A stretch of 64,000 nucleotides of DNA from Nodularia sp. NIES-3585. Its GTDB lineage: Bacteria; Cyanobacteriota; Cyanobacteriia; Cyanobacteriales; Nostocaceae. The notes beneath the pieces are model-generated. The model did no database searches, had not been told where the DNA came from, and saw nothing but the letters and a program-made list of their open reading frames with translations. The stretch is taken from assembly GCF_002218065.1 (NCBI RefSeq), contig NZ_BDUB01000001.1:11567-75566 (forward strand), in the 5' to 3' direction. Positions 27,018 to 36,643 of the stretch are shown piece by piece (position 1 is the first letter of the stretch; each line of letters opens with the position of its first letter). The position numbers were made by a program, and so were the translations under genes.

Positions 27018-28244
27018 TTATGGTTCTACCCAACGCCCATCTGCCTTAATCAGGTTAATCAATTCCTCAACTCCTTGGGCTTCTGGGACTTTTTTAATTT
27101 CTTCTCGACCACGATATAAAGAAATGTAACCAGGTGTTTTACCAACATAACCGTAGTCGGCATCTGCCATTTCTCCAGGGCCATTCACAATGCAACCCAT
27201 CACGGCTACGTCCAACCCAGTCAAGTGTTTGGTAGCTTCCCGAACTTTGTGCAGAACTTCTTCTAAATTGAATAAAGTCCGTCCACAAGAAGGACAAGCG
27301 ACATACTCCACCATTGTTTTCCGCAATCCTAAAGCTTGCAGAATGCTGTAACAAACTGGAATTTCCTTTTCTGGTGCTTCTGTCAGTGACACGCGAATTG
27401 TATCGCCAATGCCATCAGCTAGTAATGTGGCAATTCCCGCAGTGGATTTAATGCGTCCATATTCGCCATCACCGGCTTCTGTCACACCCAAATGTAACGG
27501 ATAATCCATACCCAGTTCATCCAAGCGCTTGGCCATCATTCGGTAAGCGGCTATCATGACCGGAACCCGTGAGGCTTTCATGGAAATTACCAAGTTACGG
27601 AAATCTAAAGATTCACAAATGCGAATAAACTCTAAGGCAGATTCCACCATTCCTTCTGGGGTGTCACCGTAGGTAAATAGCATTCTTTCCGCCAGAGAAC
27701 CATGATTTACGCCAATTCGCATGGCTTTACCTTGATCTCGCAAGGAAACTACTAAAGGTTCTAGAGTTTCGCGGATTTTGTCGCCAATTTCATCAAATTC
27801 GGTTTTAGTATATTCGCTTCTATTCGTGTTGGGTTTTTCAAACACATACAACCCCGGATTAATCCGCACTTTTTCGATGTGCTTGGCGACTTCCAGAGCA
27901 ATTTTCATGCCATTGTGATGTACATCAGCCACAATTGGCACATCTTGGTAAGTTTGAATTAATCTTTGTTTAATTTCCGCCATCACTTTAGCGTGAGCCA
28001 TACTTGGGACTGTGACGCGGACAATTTCACAGCCAATTTCGTGTAAACGACGAATCGCTGCTACGGAACCATCAATATCAAGAGTATCCTCATTAATCAT
28101 CGATTGTACCACTACCGGGTAGTTACCCCCAATAGTGACATCTCCCACCTTTACAGGTCGGGTTTTACGCCGCTGAATTTTGGTGTCAAAGATGGGTTGA
28201 GCTGCTGTGGTGTCAATGGTTGTAGGAGTTGGCAGAGTTTGCAT
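27018..28244 (-). CDS. ispG: 4-hydroxy-3-methylbut-2-enyl diphosphate synthase (GcpE)
   Basis: IspG of the MEP isoprenoid pathway, 408 residues, the normal cyanobacterial length. It reduces the cyclic diphosphate MEcPP to HMBPP using a [4Fe-4S] cluster and ferredoxin. Seen are the TIM-barrel start '[20 protein letters not shown]', the loop 'RINPGLY', the cluster cysteines in 'ACPSCGRT' and '[10 protein letters not shown]', and the C-terminal '[12 protein letters not shown]'. The start is MQTLPTPT at 28244. It is divergent from the FAAL gene. Confidence 0.97.
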   Translation of the reverse strand: MQTLPTPTTIDTTAAQPIFDTKIQRRKTRPVKVGDVTIGGNYPVVVQSMINEDTLDIDGSVAAIRRLHEIGCEIVRVTVPSMAHAKVMAEIKQRLIQTYQDVPIVADVHHNGMKIALEVAKHIEKVRINPGLYVFEKPNTNRSEYTKTEFDEIGDKIRETLEPLVVSLRDQGKAMRIGVNHGSLAERMLFTYGDTPEGMVESALEFIRICESLDFRNLVISMKASRVPVMIAAYRMMAKRLDELGMDYPLHLGVTEAGDGEYGRIKSTAGIATLLADGIGDTIRVSLTEAPEKEIPVCYSILQALGLRKTMVEYVACPSCGRTLFNLEEVLHKVREATKHLTGLDVAVMGCIVNGPGEMADADYGYVGKTPGYISLYRGREEIKKVPEAQGVEELINLIKADGRWVEP

Positions 28245-28386
28245 AACCTAATTAGGTAAATTTGCTGTAGTTAAAATATAAAATTGAAAGCCTCTGTTTC
28301 CCACATTGCCACAGTCAGAGCATTTTTGGACAATGAAATAGAGAAAAAAAGGGAAGGCGTTGCCCAAACCCAGTATGTATTTAGAT

Positions 28387-28414
28387 GTAGAGACGTTCCA
28401 TGGAAGGTTTCTAC
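28387..28414. repeat. CCATGG-centred palindrome, copy 1 (degenerate)
   Basis: GTAGAGACGTTCCATGGAAG followed by GTTTCTAC: a 28-bp imperfect palindrome. The same family occurs at 30981-31004, 46049-46076 and 54808-54835. Confidence 0.75.
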
Positions 28415-28509
28415 AGGGGTTTTGAAATCATCAAAAAAGCTTCGGAGTTGCCGCCATTTTTATAATGTTGACTCATGGCAATGTTTTAAGTTTTAATGAT
28501 TATATATAA

Positions 28510-30648
28510 ATGAATACAAAAACAGTGTATCCGGATATCACCAATTTAATAAATCTCTTACGCTATAGAGCTTTTGAGCAGCCAAACCAGATAGCTTTCA
28601 TATTTTTAAAAGATGGCGAAACGGAAAGCTCAAGACTGACTTACAAAGAATTGGATCGACAAGCAAGAGCGATCGCAGTCGAGTTACAATCCATTGTTTC
28701 TATAGGCGAACGAGCCTTGCTACTCTATCCACCTGGTTTGGAATTTATAGCCGCCTTTTTTGGGTGTTTGTATGCCGGAGTGGTAGCTGTTCCGGCTTAT
28801 CCCCCCAAGTCTAATCAAAAGCTGTCCCGACTACAGGCCATTGTCACAGATGCTCAGGCACAGCTAACTCTGACCACTGAAACTTTATTCACCAACATCA
28901 AGAGTTGGGTTTCCCAAGATCCACAATTATCAGCATTGCGCTGTTTGGCTACCGATAGCATAGATTTTAATCAAGTTTCCTCATGGAAGGAAATATCTGT
29001 GGTCAGCAATAGCCTAGCTTTTCTCCAGTACACTTCAGGGTCTACAGGAACACCGAAAGGGGTGATGGTGAGTCATGGTAACCTGATGCACAATTTGGAG
29101 TACATGAAGCAAGCTTTTGGACTCACCACAGAGAGTGTCTCTGTGACGTGGTTACCGAGTTTTCATGATATGGGATTAATTGAAGGCATTTTTGAACCCT
29201 TGTATACAGGGTTTCTCGGAGTCCTGATGCCGCCAGCATCCTTTGTTCAGCAACCAATTCGATGGCTGAACGCAATTTCTCACTATCGAGCCACCCATAG
29301 CGGTGGGCCTAACTTTGGTTATGACCTGTGTGTAAGCAAGACGACTCCCGAACAGCGCGAGAGTATAGATTTGAGCAGCTGGTGTAACGCTTACAGTGGA
29401 TCTGAGCCAATTCGCAAAAAAACTCTAGACCAATTTGCAGCTACCTTTAAACCCTATGGTTTCTGCACTAACTTCTCCTATCCGTGTTACGGCATGGCTG
29501 AAGCAACTTTGATGATTTCAGGTGGTAATTTCAAAGATGAGCCAGTTTATTGTGCAGTTGACGCAGAATCACTAAAACAAAACCGAGTCGTGATCACTGA
29601 TGAAGATAATCAAAAAGCTAGGCACCTAGTGGGTTGTGGTCACTCGTGGCTCGATACGGAAATTGTGATTGCCGATCCTGAGTCACTAACTCAATGTGCT
29701 TCTCTTCAAATAGGAGAAATTTGGGTATCTGGGTCGAGTGTAACTCAGGGCTATTGGAATCGAGATGAAGAGACGAAACAAACTTTTGATGCCTATCTTG
29801 CAGATACTGGCGTTAAGGAAGCGGGACAAACTCTCGGACCGTTTTTACGCACGGGAGACTTAGGCTTCTTGAAGGGTAGGGAACTGTTCATCACTGGTCG
29901 CCTTAAAGACCTAATTATCATTCGAGGTACCAACCATTATCCTCAAGATATTGAACTAACTGTAGAAGAGTGTCATCCAGCCCTGCGAGCTGGTTATGGT
30001 GCTGCTTTTGCTATTGAGGTAGATGGGGCTGAACGATTGGTGATTGCACAAGAGGTAGAGCGAAGTTACCTGCGGAAGCTGGATATCAATGAAGTGATTG
30101 GAGCTATCCGAAAGGTTGTGTCTGAGGAGCATCATCTGCAAGTTTATGCGGTGTTGCTATTGAAGACTGCGAGTATCCCGAAAACTTCTAGTGGAAAAAT
30201 TCAGCGCCCTGCTTGTCGCAGAGGGTTTCTAAATAGGAGTCTGAATATAGTTGGTGAGTGGACTGTGGCAAATCCTCAGCAACTTGACTTAGATCAGCTA
30301 CAGCTAGAAGTAGAATCCTTATGGAAGGATGTGCAAGATTCCTCACGGTACAATCTCAAAGAGGAAGTTCCAGCCATCAATAGGAGTAGTACAGACCTGT
30401 CTCGCCCAATAACAAAAGAAAGGATTCAAGCTTGGCTGGTGTCTCATCTCAGTCTGAACTTACAAATACAGGCAAATGATATAGATATTCAAGAATCATT
30501 CGCCTACTACGGTATGGATTCAACAATGGCAATTAGCACTATTTATGAATTGATGAAGTGGCTACAATGCGAGCTTGAACCCACTCTTTTATGGGAATAC
30601 CCAAATATTGAGACTCTGGCCCAGCATCTAGCAGAAGAATTTTGTTAG
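28510..30648 (+). CDS. fatty acyl-AMP ligase fused to an acyl carrier protein
   Basis: A 712-residue FAAL-ACP. The adenylating part (about 1-580) has YTSGSTGTPKG near 175, 'GGPNFGYDLC' and 'YGMAEATLMISGG', all typical of FAALs, and 'FLRTGDLGFLKGRELFITGR'. The C-terminal carrier domain has GMDS with the phosphopantetheine serine at residue 671. FAALs activate a fatty acid and load it on a carrier to start a lipopeptide or polyketide; here the carrier is built in. No PKS or NRPS gene is adjacent, so its partner is unknown; the lone ketosynthase at 3.5-4.9 kb is one candidate but far away. The start is ATG without an obvious ribosome site. Confidence 0.93.
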   Translation: MNTKTVYPDITNLINLLRYRAFEQPNQIAFIFLKDGETESSRLTYKELDRQARAIAVELQSIVSIGERALLLYPPGLEFIAAFFGCLYAGVVAVPAYPPKSNQKLSRLQAIVTDAQAQLTLTTETLFTNIKSWVSQDPQLSALRCLATDSIDFNQVSSWKEISVVSNSLAFLQYTSGSTGTPKGVMVSHGNLMHNLEYMKQAFGLTTESVSVTWLPSFHDMGLIEGIFEPLYTGFLGVLMPPASFVQQPIRWLNAISHYRATHSGGPNFGYDLCVSKTTPEQRESIDLSSWCNAYSGSEPIRKKTLDQFAATFKPYGFCTNFSYPCYGMAEATLMISGGNFKDEPVYCAVDAESLKQNRVVITDEDNQKARHLVGCGHSWLDTEIVIADPESLTQCASLQIGEIWVSGSSVTQGYWNRDEETKQTFDAYLADTGVKEAGQTLGPFLRTGDLGFLKGRELFITGRLKDLIIIRGTNHYPQDIELTVEECHPALRAGYGAAFAIEVDGAERLVIAQEVERSYLRKLDINEVIGAIRKVVSEEHHLQVYAVLLLKTASIPKTSSGKIQRPACRRGFLNRSLNIVGEWTVANPQQLDLDQLQLEVESLWKDVQDSSRYNLKEEVPAINRSSTDLSRPITKERIQAWLVSHLSLNLQIQANDIDIQESFAYYGMDSTMAISTIYELMKWLQCELEPTLLWEYPNIETLAQHLAEEFC

Positions 30649-30722
30649 TAGGTAAGTCGGCGGGAGAAATTCAATCTATATCAAGAAATATAAATTGTTT
30701 GTAGGCTATGCTATGTCCTAGG

Positions 30723-30943
30723 CTAAGTAAGTCGTCGTAAATAATTAAAGGTTTGTAGTAAGGGCTTTAGCCCTTAATTCAGGACTAAAGTCCTGACTAC
30801 GAGCTAAATTACCATATTTTTACATTCCTTCACATAAGTTAGCTTTATTCTCGCCAACTTAACGGTGCGTTGGGCTGCGCGACAACACCGAATACATGAA
30901 TATTTCTTAACATAGTTGGAAATATTCGTACCGACTTACTTAG
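30723..30943. repeat. MITE-like repeat with CTAAGTAAGTCG inverted ends
   Basis: CTAAGTAAGTCG at 30723-30734 is repeated inverted as CGACTTACTTAG at 30932-30943. Inside are two palindromes, AAGGGCTTTAGCCCTT and TCAGGACTAAAGTCCTGA. It is about 220 bp and noncoding. A further GTAAGTCGGC end lies just after the FAAL stop (30653), hinting at nested or tandem copies. Confidence 0.6.
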
Positions 30944-31004
30944 ACATCTGGTCAAAATAAAATATGCTTGATCACAGAACAGAGACGTTCCATGGAACGT
31001 CTCT
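30943..31004. repeat. palindrome repeat, copy 2, with extended homology to 54.8 kb
   Basis: The perfect 24-bp palindrome at 30981-31004 has centre GTTCCATGGAAC. The 40 bp before it (AGACATCTGGT, AAAATAAAATATGC, TGATCACAGAA) match the 40 bp before the palindrome at 54808, so the repeat unit is longer than the palindrome. Confidence 0.75.
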
Positions 31005-31328
31005 ACACTCGTGAACCGAACAGTATTGCATTTGCTGTCAAAAATTTTGCGCTTAACATACTGTTGAATAATTCATGAAAATATGCAATGAAATTTAATG
31101 TTAATTTTGTTATGTAATTTACATTAACGATCGCAAAGAAATTCTGGCAGAGTGAGTAGAATAAAAAGTACGGTGACGACTAATTCATGAATTAGTTATC
31201 CTATAAAAATAGACTCAAGCTTAAGTCCGCAGTTAAATTCAGTTTTGTGCTTCTGAGGCATCCCAAAGAAGACCAAGCTAATCAAGTTCAATCCACGTCT
31301 TAACTACTAAAGAGCTTCCATAATCATA

Positions 31329-31862
31329 ATGCCTGTGATTGAGAAAAAACGAACTCGCGATCTGCCCCAAATCAACGAGCGCATCCGCTTTCCCAAGATT
31401 CGAGTCATTGATACAGATGGCGCGCAATTAGGAATTATGCCTCCACAAGAAGCACTACAACTAGCTGAGGAGAAAGAGCTAGACTTGGTATTGCTAAGTG
31501 ACAAGGCCGACCCCCCGGTTTGCCGGATCATGGATTACGGGAAGTACAAGTTTGAGCAGGAGAAGAAGGCACGGGAAGCCCGGAAAAAGCAGCACACGGC
31601 TGATGTTAAAGAAGTGAAGATGCGTTATAAAATCGAAGAACATGATTATAATGTCCGTGTTAAGCAAGCCGAGCGCTTCCTCAAAGATGGTGATAAAGTG
31701 AAGGCGACGGTGATGTTCCGGGGTCGGGAGATTCAACACAGTGACTTAGCAGAGCATTTGCTCAAGCGCATGGCTAAGGATTTGGAGCCGCTTGGTGAAC
31801 TCCAGCAAGCACCCAAAAAAGAAGGGAGAAATATGATGATGCTGATTTCTCCTAAAAAGTAA
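31329..31862 (+). CDS. infC: translation initiation factor IF-3
   Basis: A 177-residue IF-3, which binds the 30S subunit and checks start-codon pairing. The N-terminal domain has '[20 protein letters not shown]' and '[20 protein letters not shown]'. The linker is '[18 protein letters not shown]' and the C-terminal domain has '[18 protein letters not shown]' and '[10 protein letters not shown]'. The start is a plain ATG. It appears monocistronic, with its own terminator directly after. Confidence 0.97.
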   Translation: MPVIEKKRTRDLPQINERIRFPKIRVIDTDGAQLGIMPPQEALQLAEEKELDLVLLSDKADPPVCRIMDYGKYKFEQEKKAREARKKQHTADVKEVKMRYKIEEHDYNVRVKQAERFLKDGDKVKATVMFRGREIQHSDLAEHLLKRMAKDLEPLGELQQAPKKEGRNMMMLISPKK

Positions 31863-31951
31863 TTCGCCAATTTTGCCAGATACCAAGTATAATTTATGAC
31901 GGTAAATTTCTGATCGAGCCAAAGTCGTTGAAATTTCCGGGAAACTGATAG

Positions 31952-31999
31952 TCCTGAGCGCTGAGTGGGAAAGATAATACTCAGTTGCTCAGGATTTTT
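31952..31999 (+). terminator. Rho-independent terminator of infC
   Basis: TCCTGAGCGCTGAGT (31952-31966) pairs with ACTCAGTTGCTCAGGA (31979-31994), leaving a small internal bulge and a 12-base loop. It is followed by TTTTT. Strong classical structure 90 bp after the infC stop. Confidence 0.88.
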
Positions 32000-32125
32000 G
32001 CTGTTTGTGGGAAATGGGGATGAGGAAAATCAGGAAGATGAGGGGAAATCATGATTTGTGTTCTCTCCCACCAAATGGTGCTTGTTTATCTGTTTCTCAA
32101 TCTAAGTTAGTGTGTCTTTCAATGC

Positions 32126-35100
32126 ATGGAACTCAAAAAAAACTCGTTTGCTGTAAATAAAGGCGCTCTAGCACGACTGTTACAGTGGTTGAATCTTCGA
32201 CCAGAAGAAGGCGAACGGACTTGGATGATGTTTGCTTTTTACACTACTGTATCAGTGGGTTTGCGGTGGGCAGAAGACAGTACAGTGGCACTGTTTTTGG
32301 ATGAATATGGGGCTGGTCCTCTGCCTTGGATGTATATTGCTAGTGCTGTGATGAGTATGGCACTGGTGTTTGTCTATTCTTGGCTGCAAAAGATTTTCCC
32401 GTTGCGTTGGGTAATTGTGGCGATCGCACCTTGTATGGTTCTGCCATTAATCTTTATAGTGTCCTTGCGAGGGGGAATACATATTTCATTTCTGGCAGTA
32501 AGTTTAGTATTTCTACTGCGGCTGTGGGTAGATGCACTTTATGTGATTAATGACCTCAACACCTCTATAATTGCTAATCAATTATTTAATATCCGCGAAA
32601 TTAAACGTACCTATCCTTTGGTCAGCAGTGGTTTATTAGTAGCAGATGTGATCAGTGGCTTTAGTTTGCCTTGGATGGTGGAATTCATCAAACTAGAGCA
32701 AGTAATTCTCATCGCTTGTGCTGTGATTGTCTTAGGTACAGGTATTTTATTTTATTTAAGTCATCACTATCGAGCCGCCTTTCCCGATGCTCCCCAACGT
32801 GTAATTCCCAACGAACAAGCTAACCGACATCGCCGCCTCCAAGCTCCATTAAAACGCTATACATGGCAGTTGTTTGCTTTTATCGGGCTTTTGCAAATCA
32901 TTGGATTATTAGTAGATTTTCAATACCTGAGCGAACTCAATGTTTCTTTAAACAGCCGCGATCTGGCTGGTTTTTTGGGTCTATTTGGTGGCATTGTGGG
33001 ACTAGGTGAATTAATCACTCAGTGGTTTATTTCTAGCCGACTGACTGAACGCTTTGGGGTATTTGTCATGGCTGCACTGTTACCCATAGCTGTGGGCTTT
33101 GTCTTACCAGGTGCGATCGCTTTACTGAATTTAGTCCCAGCATTGCAAGCCCAAGGCTTCTTTTGGGGATTAGTCGGGTTGAAGTTCTCTGATGAACTTT
33201 TACGCTACACCTTTGTAGTTAGTAGCGGCCCCGTGCTATACCAACCGATACCCGAACGCATTCGCAGCCGCACGCAGACATTATCAGGGGGAACAGCCGA
33301 AGCGATCGCTACAGGTTTGGCAGGTATAATTATTCTTGTAACTTTGTTTGTTTGCAATCTGTTTATCCCCCCAGAACTGCAAAAGTGGGTCTTGATTGGG
33401 GAAACTGTAATTATAGCGGCTGCTTGTTTAAAAGTAGTTTTGGTCCTGCGATCGCGTTATGTTGACCTGCTAGTATTCAGTGCAGAACGGGGAGAACTGA
33501 GTGCAGCAAATGTGGGTTTGCGTTTCTTCCATCAGGGGGTAGTCAAAGCTTTATCCGAAAAAGGCAACATAGCCGATAAAAGCTCTTGCATTGAACTATT
33601 GGCACAAATTGATCCTCAAGGAGCAGCGCAAGTTTTAGCACCCTTACTGGTCAAATTACCATCAGATTTGCAGCGCCAAAGTTTAGAAGTCATGCTGATT
33701 GCAGATGTGAATCCTATTTATGGGCTAGAAGTGCGCTCCTTGTTAGAACAGCCCCCAAGAACAGTTGATCCCGAAGTTTTTGCCCTAGCGCTGCGTTATG
33801 TGTGGCTAGCTGAAACTAATCCCAATTTATCGCTATTAGAAGAGTACCTCCAACCGCGACATCATTCACTGATTCGCGCCACCGCCGCCGCCTTAATCTT
33901 GCGTCAGGGAACACCGCTACAAAAAATCGCCGCTACCAAAACTATGCGCCGAATGCTGACTCATAAACAAGAACGGGAACGAGTTAATGGAGTCAGAGCG
34001 CTCAGAGAAGCTGTATATTTACAAGCGTTGCGGATTTACATCCCCAAGTTGTTGCAGGATGAATCCTTACGGGTACGCTGTGCAGTGTTGGAAATGATTG
34101 CTGCAACTCGTTTAGAGGAATATTATTCGGCATTACTAGGGGCGCTTTACTATAAATCAACCCGCAATACTGCTATGGGCGCTTTGATTAAACTGGAAAA
34201 TGACTCTCTAGAAATGTTGTTGCAGCTGGCTACTAATATTTACAAACCAGAAGTAGTCAGGATGTATGCTTGGCGAACCATTGCTCAAATTTCCACACTC
34301 GAAGCAATGGAAACTTTATGGCTGCATTTAGAAATATCTTGGGGCGCTACCAGATATCACATTCTCCGCAGTTTACTGAAAATAAACAAACAACCAGAAA
34401 TTAGCAGTGTAGATACTTTTCATCACAGTCAGGTGGAAGGTTTAATTGAGCAGGAATTAAAGTTTTTAGCGGAAATTTACGCGGCCTATTTAGACTTTCA
34501 ACAACTACAAGTTATCGAAAATTATGAATCGGACAGAATTTTAGTGATTGGTAACTTATTGCAAGACGCACTGAAAGAGTTAGAAATGGATGTTAAGGAG
34601 CGATTGCTACTACTACTAAGATTACTTTATTCGCCAGAAAAAATGCAAGCAGCTGCATTCAATATCAAATCACAATCAGGGGCAAATTTAGCACAGGGTT
34701 TAGAGATTTTAGACCATACGATTAATTTGCCCACCAAAACTATATTGTTGAATATTTTGGACAAGCGATCGCTTGAAGAAAAACTGAATTGTTTAGTTGA
34801 AGCTGGGTTAAGTCAATATCAACAAATGCCAGTGAGCGATCGCCTCGGCCGATTGCTGACACTCAGTCGTTTGCTTTCCGATTGGAGTTTAGCCTGTTGT
34901 TTTCACTTTGCTCAAGTTAGCCGCATCCGATTGAATATTCAGGAAATTTTAGTCGCTCTCCGCCATCCTACAGGCTTTGTCAGGGAAGCGGCGATCGCTT
35001 ATCTCAGTGTCGCCTCTAGGCGTGTCCTGCTAGAACTTCTACCCAAATTACAACAAGACACACACCCTCTCGTAGTCGCTCAAGTTAAAGCGTTCATGAA

Positions 35101-35131
35101 AAAATATCCTGTCAAAAATTATAGAAAGTAG
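32126..35131 (+). CDS. MFS/nucleotide-transporter-like membrane protein fused to HEAT repeats
   Basis: A 1001-residue protein. Residues about 30-440 hold around 12 membrane helices (for example 'MYIASAVMSMALVFVYSWL', 'VILIACAVIVLGTGILFYL', 'LLQIIGLLVDF') and resemble the ATP/ADP-translocase-like branch of MFS transporters. From about 455 to the end the protein is soluble and helical with HEAT-like repeats ('LLQDESLRVRCAVLEMIAAT', 'LRHPTGFVREAAIAYLSVAS'). HEAT regions usually bind proteins, so the fusion suggests a transporter or sensor regulated by a partner. The N terminus carries a charged segment 'LNLRPEEGERTWMMF' often seen in this group. The substrate is unknown and no operon partner is close. 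Confidence 0.8.
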   Translation: MELKKNSFAVNKGALARLLQWLNLRPEEGERTWMMFAFYTTVSVGLRWAEDSTVALFLDEYGAGPLPWMYIASAVMSMALVFVYSWLQKIFPLRWVIVAIAPCMVLPLIFIVSLRGGIHISFLAVSLVFLLRLWVDALYVINDLNTSIIANQLFNIREIKRTYPLVSSGLLVADVISGFSLPWMVEFIKLEQVILIACAVIVLGTGILFYLSHHYRAAFPDAPQRVIPNEQANRHRRLQAPLKRYTWQLFAFIGLLQIIGLLVDFQYLSELNVSLNSRDLAGFLGLFGGIVGLGELITQWFISSRLTERFGVFVMAALLPIAVGFVLPGAIALLNLVPALQAQGFFWGLVGLKFSDELLRYTFVVSSGPVLYQPIPERIRSRTQTLSGGTAEAIATGLAGIIILVTLFVCNLFIPPELQKWVLIGETVIIAAACLKVVLVLRSRYVDLLVFSAERGELSAANVGLRFFHQGVVKALSEKGNIADKSSCIELLAQIDPQGAAQVLAPLLVKLPSDLQRQSLEVMLIADVNPIYGLEVRSLLEQPPRTVDPEVFALALRYVWLAETNPNLSLLEEYLQPRHHSLIRATAAALILRQGTPLQKIAATKTMRRMLTHKQERERVNGVRALREAVYLQALRIYIPKLLQDESLRVRCAVLEMIAATRLEEYYSALLGALYYKSTRNTAMGALIKLENDSLEMLLQLATNIYKPEVVRMYAWRTIAQISTLEAMETLWLHLEISWGATRYHILRSLLKINKQPEISSVDTFHHSQVEGLIEQELKFLAEIYAAYLDFQQLQVIENYESDRILVIGNLLQDALKELEMDVKERLLLLLRLLYSPEKMQAAAFNIKSQSGANLAQGLEILDHTINLPTKTILLNILDKRSLEEKLNCLVEAGLSQYQQMPVSDRLGRLLTLSRLLSDWSLACCFHFAQVSRIRLNIQEILVALRHPTGFVREAAIAYLSVASRRVLLELLPKLQQDTHPLVVAQVKAFMKKYPVKNYRK

Positions 35132-35176
35132 GGGCGGGTTTACTTGACGAAATTTATAATAAAACAAAATAAAGTT

Positions 35177-35839
35177 TTATCTGAGACTTAAACTTTTACA
35201 AGTTGTTATAACTTCCCCTGTCCAAAATCCATAAATTTCAGTTCTTCCTTCTTTCAAGGTAATCATTTTCTTCTTTGGTAATTGATTTTCATAGGTGAAC
35301 CTAACTTGATATTTACCAGGCTGAATGTACCAGAAAATCCAAATACCTCCATAAATGGCATTGCCTAAAAGCCGTAGGCAATTTTCACCGTACCAATTAA
35401 ATTTGGCATCCATTAAAAATTCCAAACTTTCTCCAGGCATGATTAGCGAGATATCTGATTCTTCTACCTCTATTGTTGCATTTTTATTTAACAACCTTTG
35501 CATAACCTTGCCATGAGTATCTAATATTTCTGGTAAAAAATAGGGTAAATCAAAGCGATATGGAGTTAATGTTTGATTATTAATGCGAATACCAAACTGA
35601 ACAGGCGTTTCTTCCCCATATTTTGGGAGATGTATTATTGCCTCTGGAATCAAAGTTTCAAAGCAGATTCCATCTACTTCAATGGCATTGGGATTGTTGG
35701 ATTCACAAGATGTCATGTTAACTACCCTTTTAGCTTCTACTTTTTCATGCGCCATCACACTGTTTGATGTATGGCTTAATACTATTATTCCGAAAAAGAT
35801 TAAAATTACAGCTAAAACTTTCGCTCTTGAGTGACGCAT
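35177..35839 (-). CDS. exported protein of unknown function
   Basis: A 220-residue protein with a clear signal peptide (about 1-30, KVLAVILIFFGIIVLSHTSN, then ending near VMA). The mature part has four cysteines (two near 45-58, two later), beta-strand-rich composition, 'PVQFGIRINNQTLTPYRFDL' and 'KYQVRFTYENQL', suggestive of an immunoglobulin-like periplasmic fold. I do not recognise the family. It sits between the HEAT fusion protein and a divergent TrkA gene. Confidence 0.65.
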   Translation of the reverse strand: MRHSRAKVLAVILIFFGIIVLSHTSNSVMAHEKVEAKRVVNMTSCESNNPNAIEVDGICFETLIPEAIIHLPKYGEETPVQFGIRINNQTLTPYRFDLPYFLPEILDTHGKVMQRLLNKNATIEVEESDISLIMPGESLEFLMDAKFNWYGENCLRLLGNAIYGGIWIFWYIQPGKYQVRFTYENQLPKKKMITLKEGRTEIYGFWTGEVITTCKSLSLR

Positions 35840-35958
35840 GAAATATTTACTGCTTATTTAATAAAACTTTATGAAGTTTCAATAATCATTGTTGATTGAG
35901 TTTTAGCGAAAATCTCAATTCAGCTAATATTAATAAAGTTTATTACAGCAGAATTACT

Positions 35959-36636
35959 ATGTATGTACTTATAGGTGGAGCCGGTTTAGTGGGGCTAAAT
36001 TTGGCGCAAAAATTAGTAGAATTGGGGCATACAGTAGCCATCATTGACAATGATCCTAACGCTTGCCGCTATGCCCGTGAACAAGTGGGAGTGATGGCTT
36101 TTGAAGGCAGCGCTGTGAGTACAGAAACCTTATTAGAAGCCGGGATTCGCAAAGCTGATGCCTTAGCCGCTGTCCTCAGAAGTGATGCTTTGAATTTAGC
36201 AATGGTAACTCTTGCCAAACACTACGGCGTTTCTCTGATTTTATCGCGGATGCGCCACCGGGATTTTACTGAACCTCTGCGTATAGCTGGAGCCAATCAT
36301 ATTATCAGCACTATTGAATTGGCAGTTTCGACAATGGTGAATGCTATTGAGTATCCCCAAGTAGAATCAATGATGCATTTTGAACAGGGACAAATCGAAG
36401 TGCTGAAAATGCTCATTCCCAATAATTGCTATGTTGTGGGTCGGAGTGTGGCGGAAATTGCTCAAAATCCCAATTTTCCCAGTGGTTCTTTAATTATTGG
36501 TTATCAATCCCATCCCCATACGGATTTAATTATTCCCAATGGCAGTACTGTAGTTGAGCCTCACTCAACCGTGTTAATTGTCACCAAGCCGGGAGTTTTA
36601 CACCAAGTTATCGATTTTATTGAAGGCTGTAAGTAA
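35959..36636 (+). CDS. TrkA/KtrA-type potassium channel regulatory protein
   Basis: A protein of about 225 residues, counted from MYVLIGGAG; an in-frame extension to 35896 is possible but adds an atypical N terminus. The Rossmann RCK domain begins 'VLIGGAGLVGLNLA' with the acidic end 'IDNDPNACR', so it should bind NAD(H) or ATP. It is followed by a TrkA-C domain ('GRSVAEIAQNPNFPSGSLII'). Such subunits gate Trk/Ktr potassium channels or cation/proton antiporters. The stop lies 7 bp from the end of the convergent antiporter gene, and a second antiporter follows, so regulation of these antiporters is plausible. Confidence 0.9.
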   Translation: MYVLIGGAGLVGLNLAQKLVELGHTVAIIDNDPNACRYAREQVGVMAFEGSAVSTETLLEAGIRKADALAAVLRSDALNLAMVTLAKHYGVSLILSRMRHRDFTEPLRIAGANHIISTIELAVSTMVNAIEYPQVESMMHFEQGQIEVLKMLIPNNCYVVGRSVAEIAQNPNFPSGSLIIGYQSHPHTDLIIPNGSTVVEPHSTVLIVTKPGVLHQVIDFIEGCK

Positions 36637-36643
36637 TTCGTAA

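Larger units (their letters stand above)
30649..31328. other. 680-bp gap with MITE-like repeat and palindromes, infC leader
   Basis: It holds a repeat with CTAAGTAAGTCG inverted ends (30723-30943), the 30944-31004 repeat that recurs at 54.8 kb, and then about 300 bp of AT-rich DNA with the infC promoter and leader. No gene is seen. Confidence 0.65.

Noticed and set aside
28284-28496. 70-residue open frame before the FAAL gene
   Set aside because: Runs across the CCATGG palindrome repeat and has no recognisable features; probably leader DNA.
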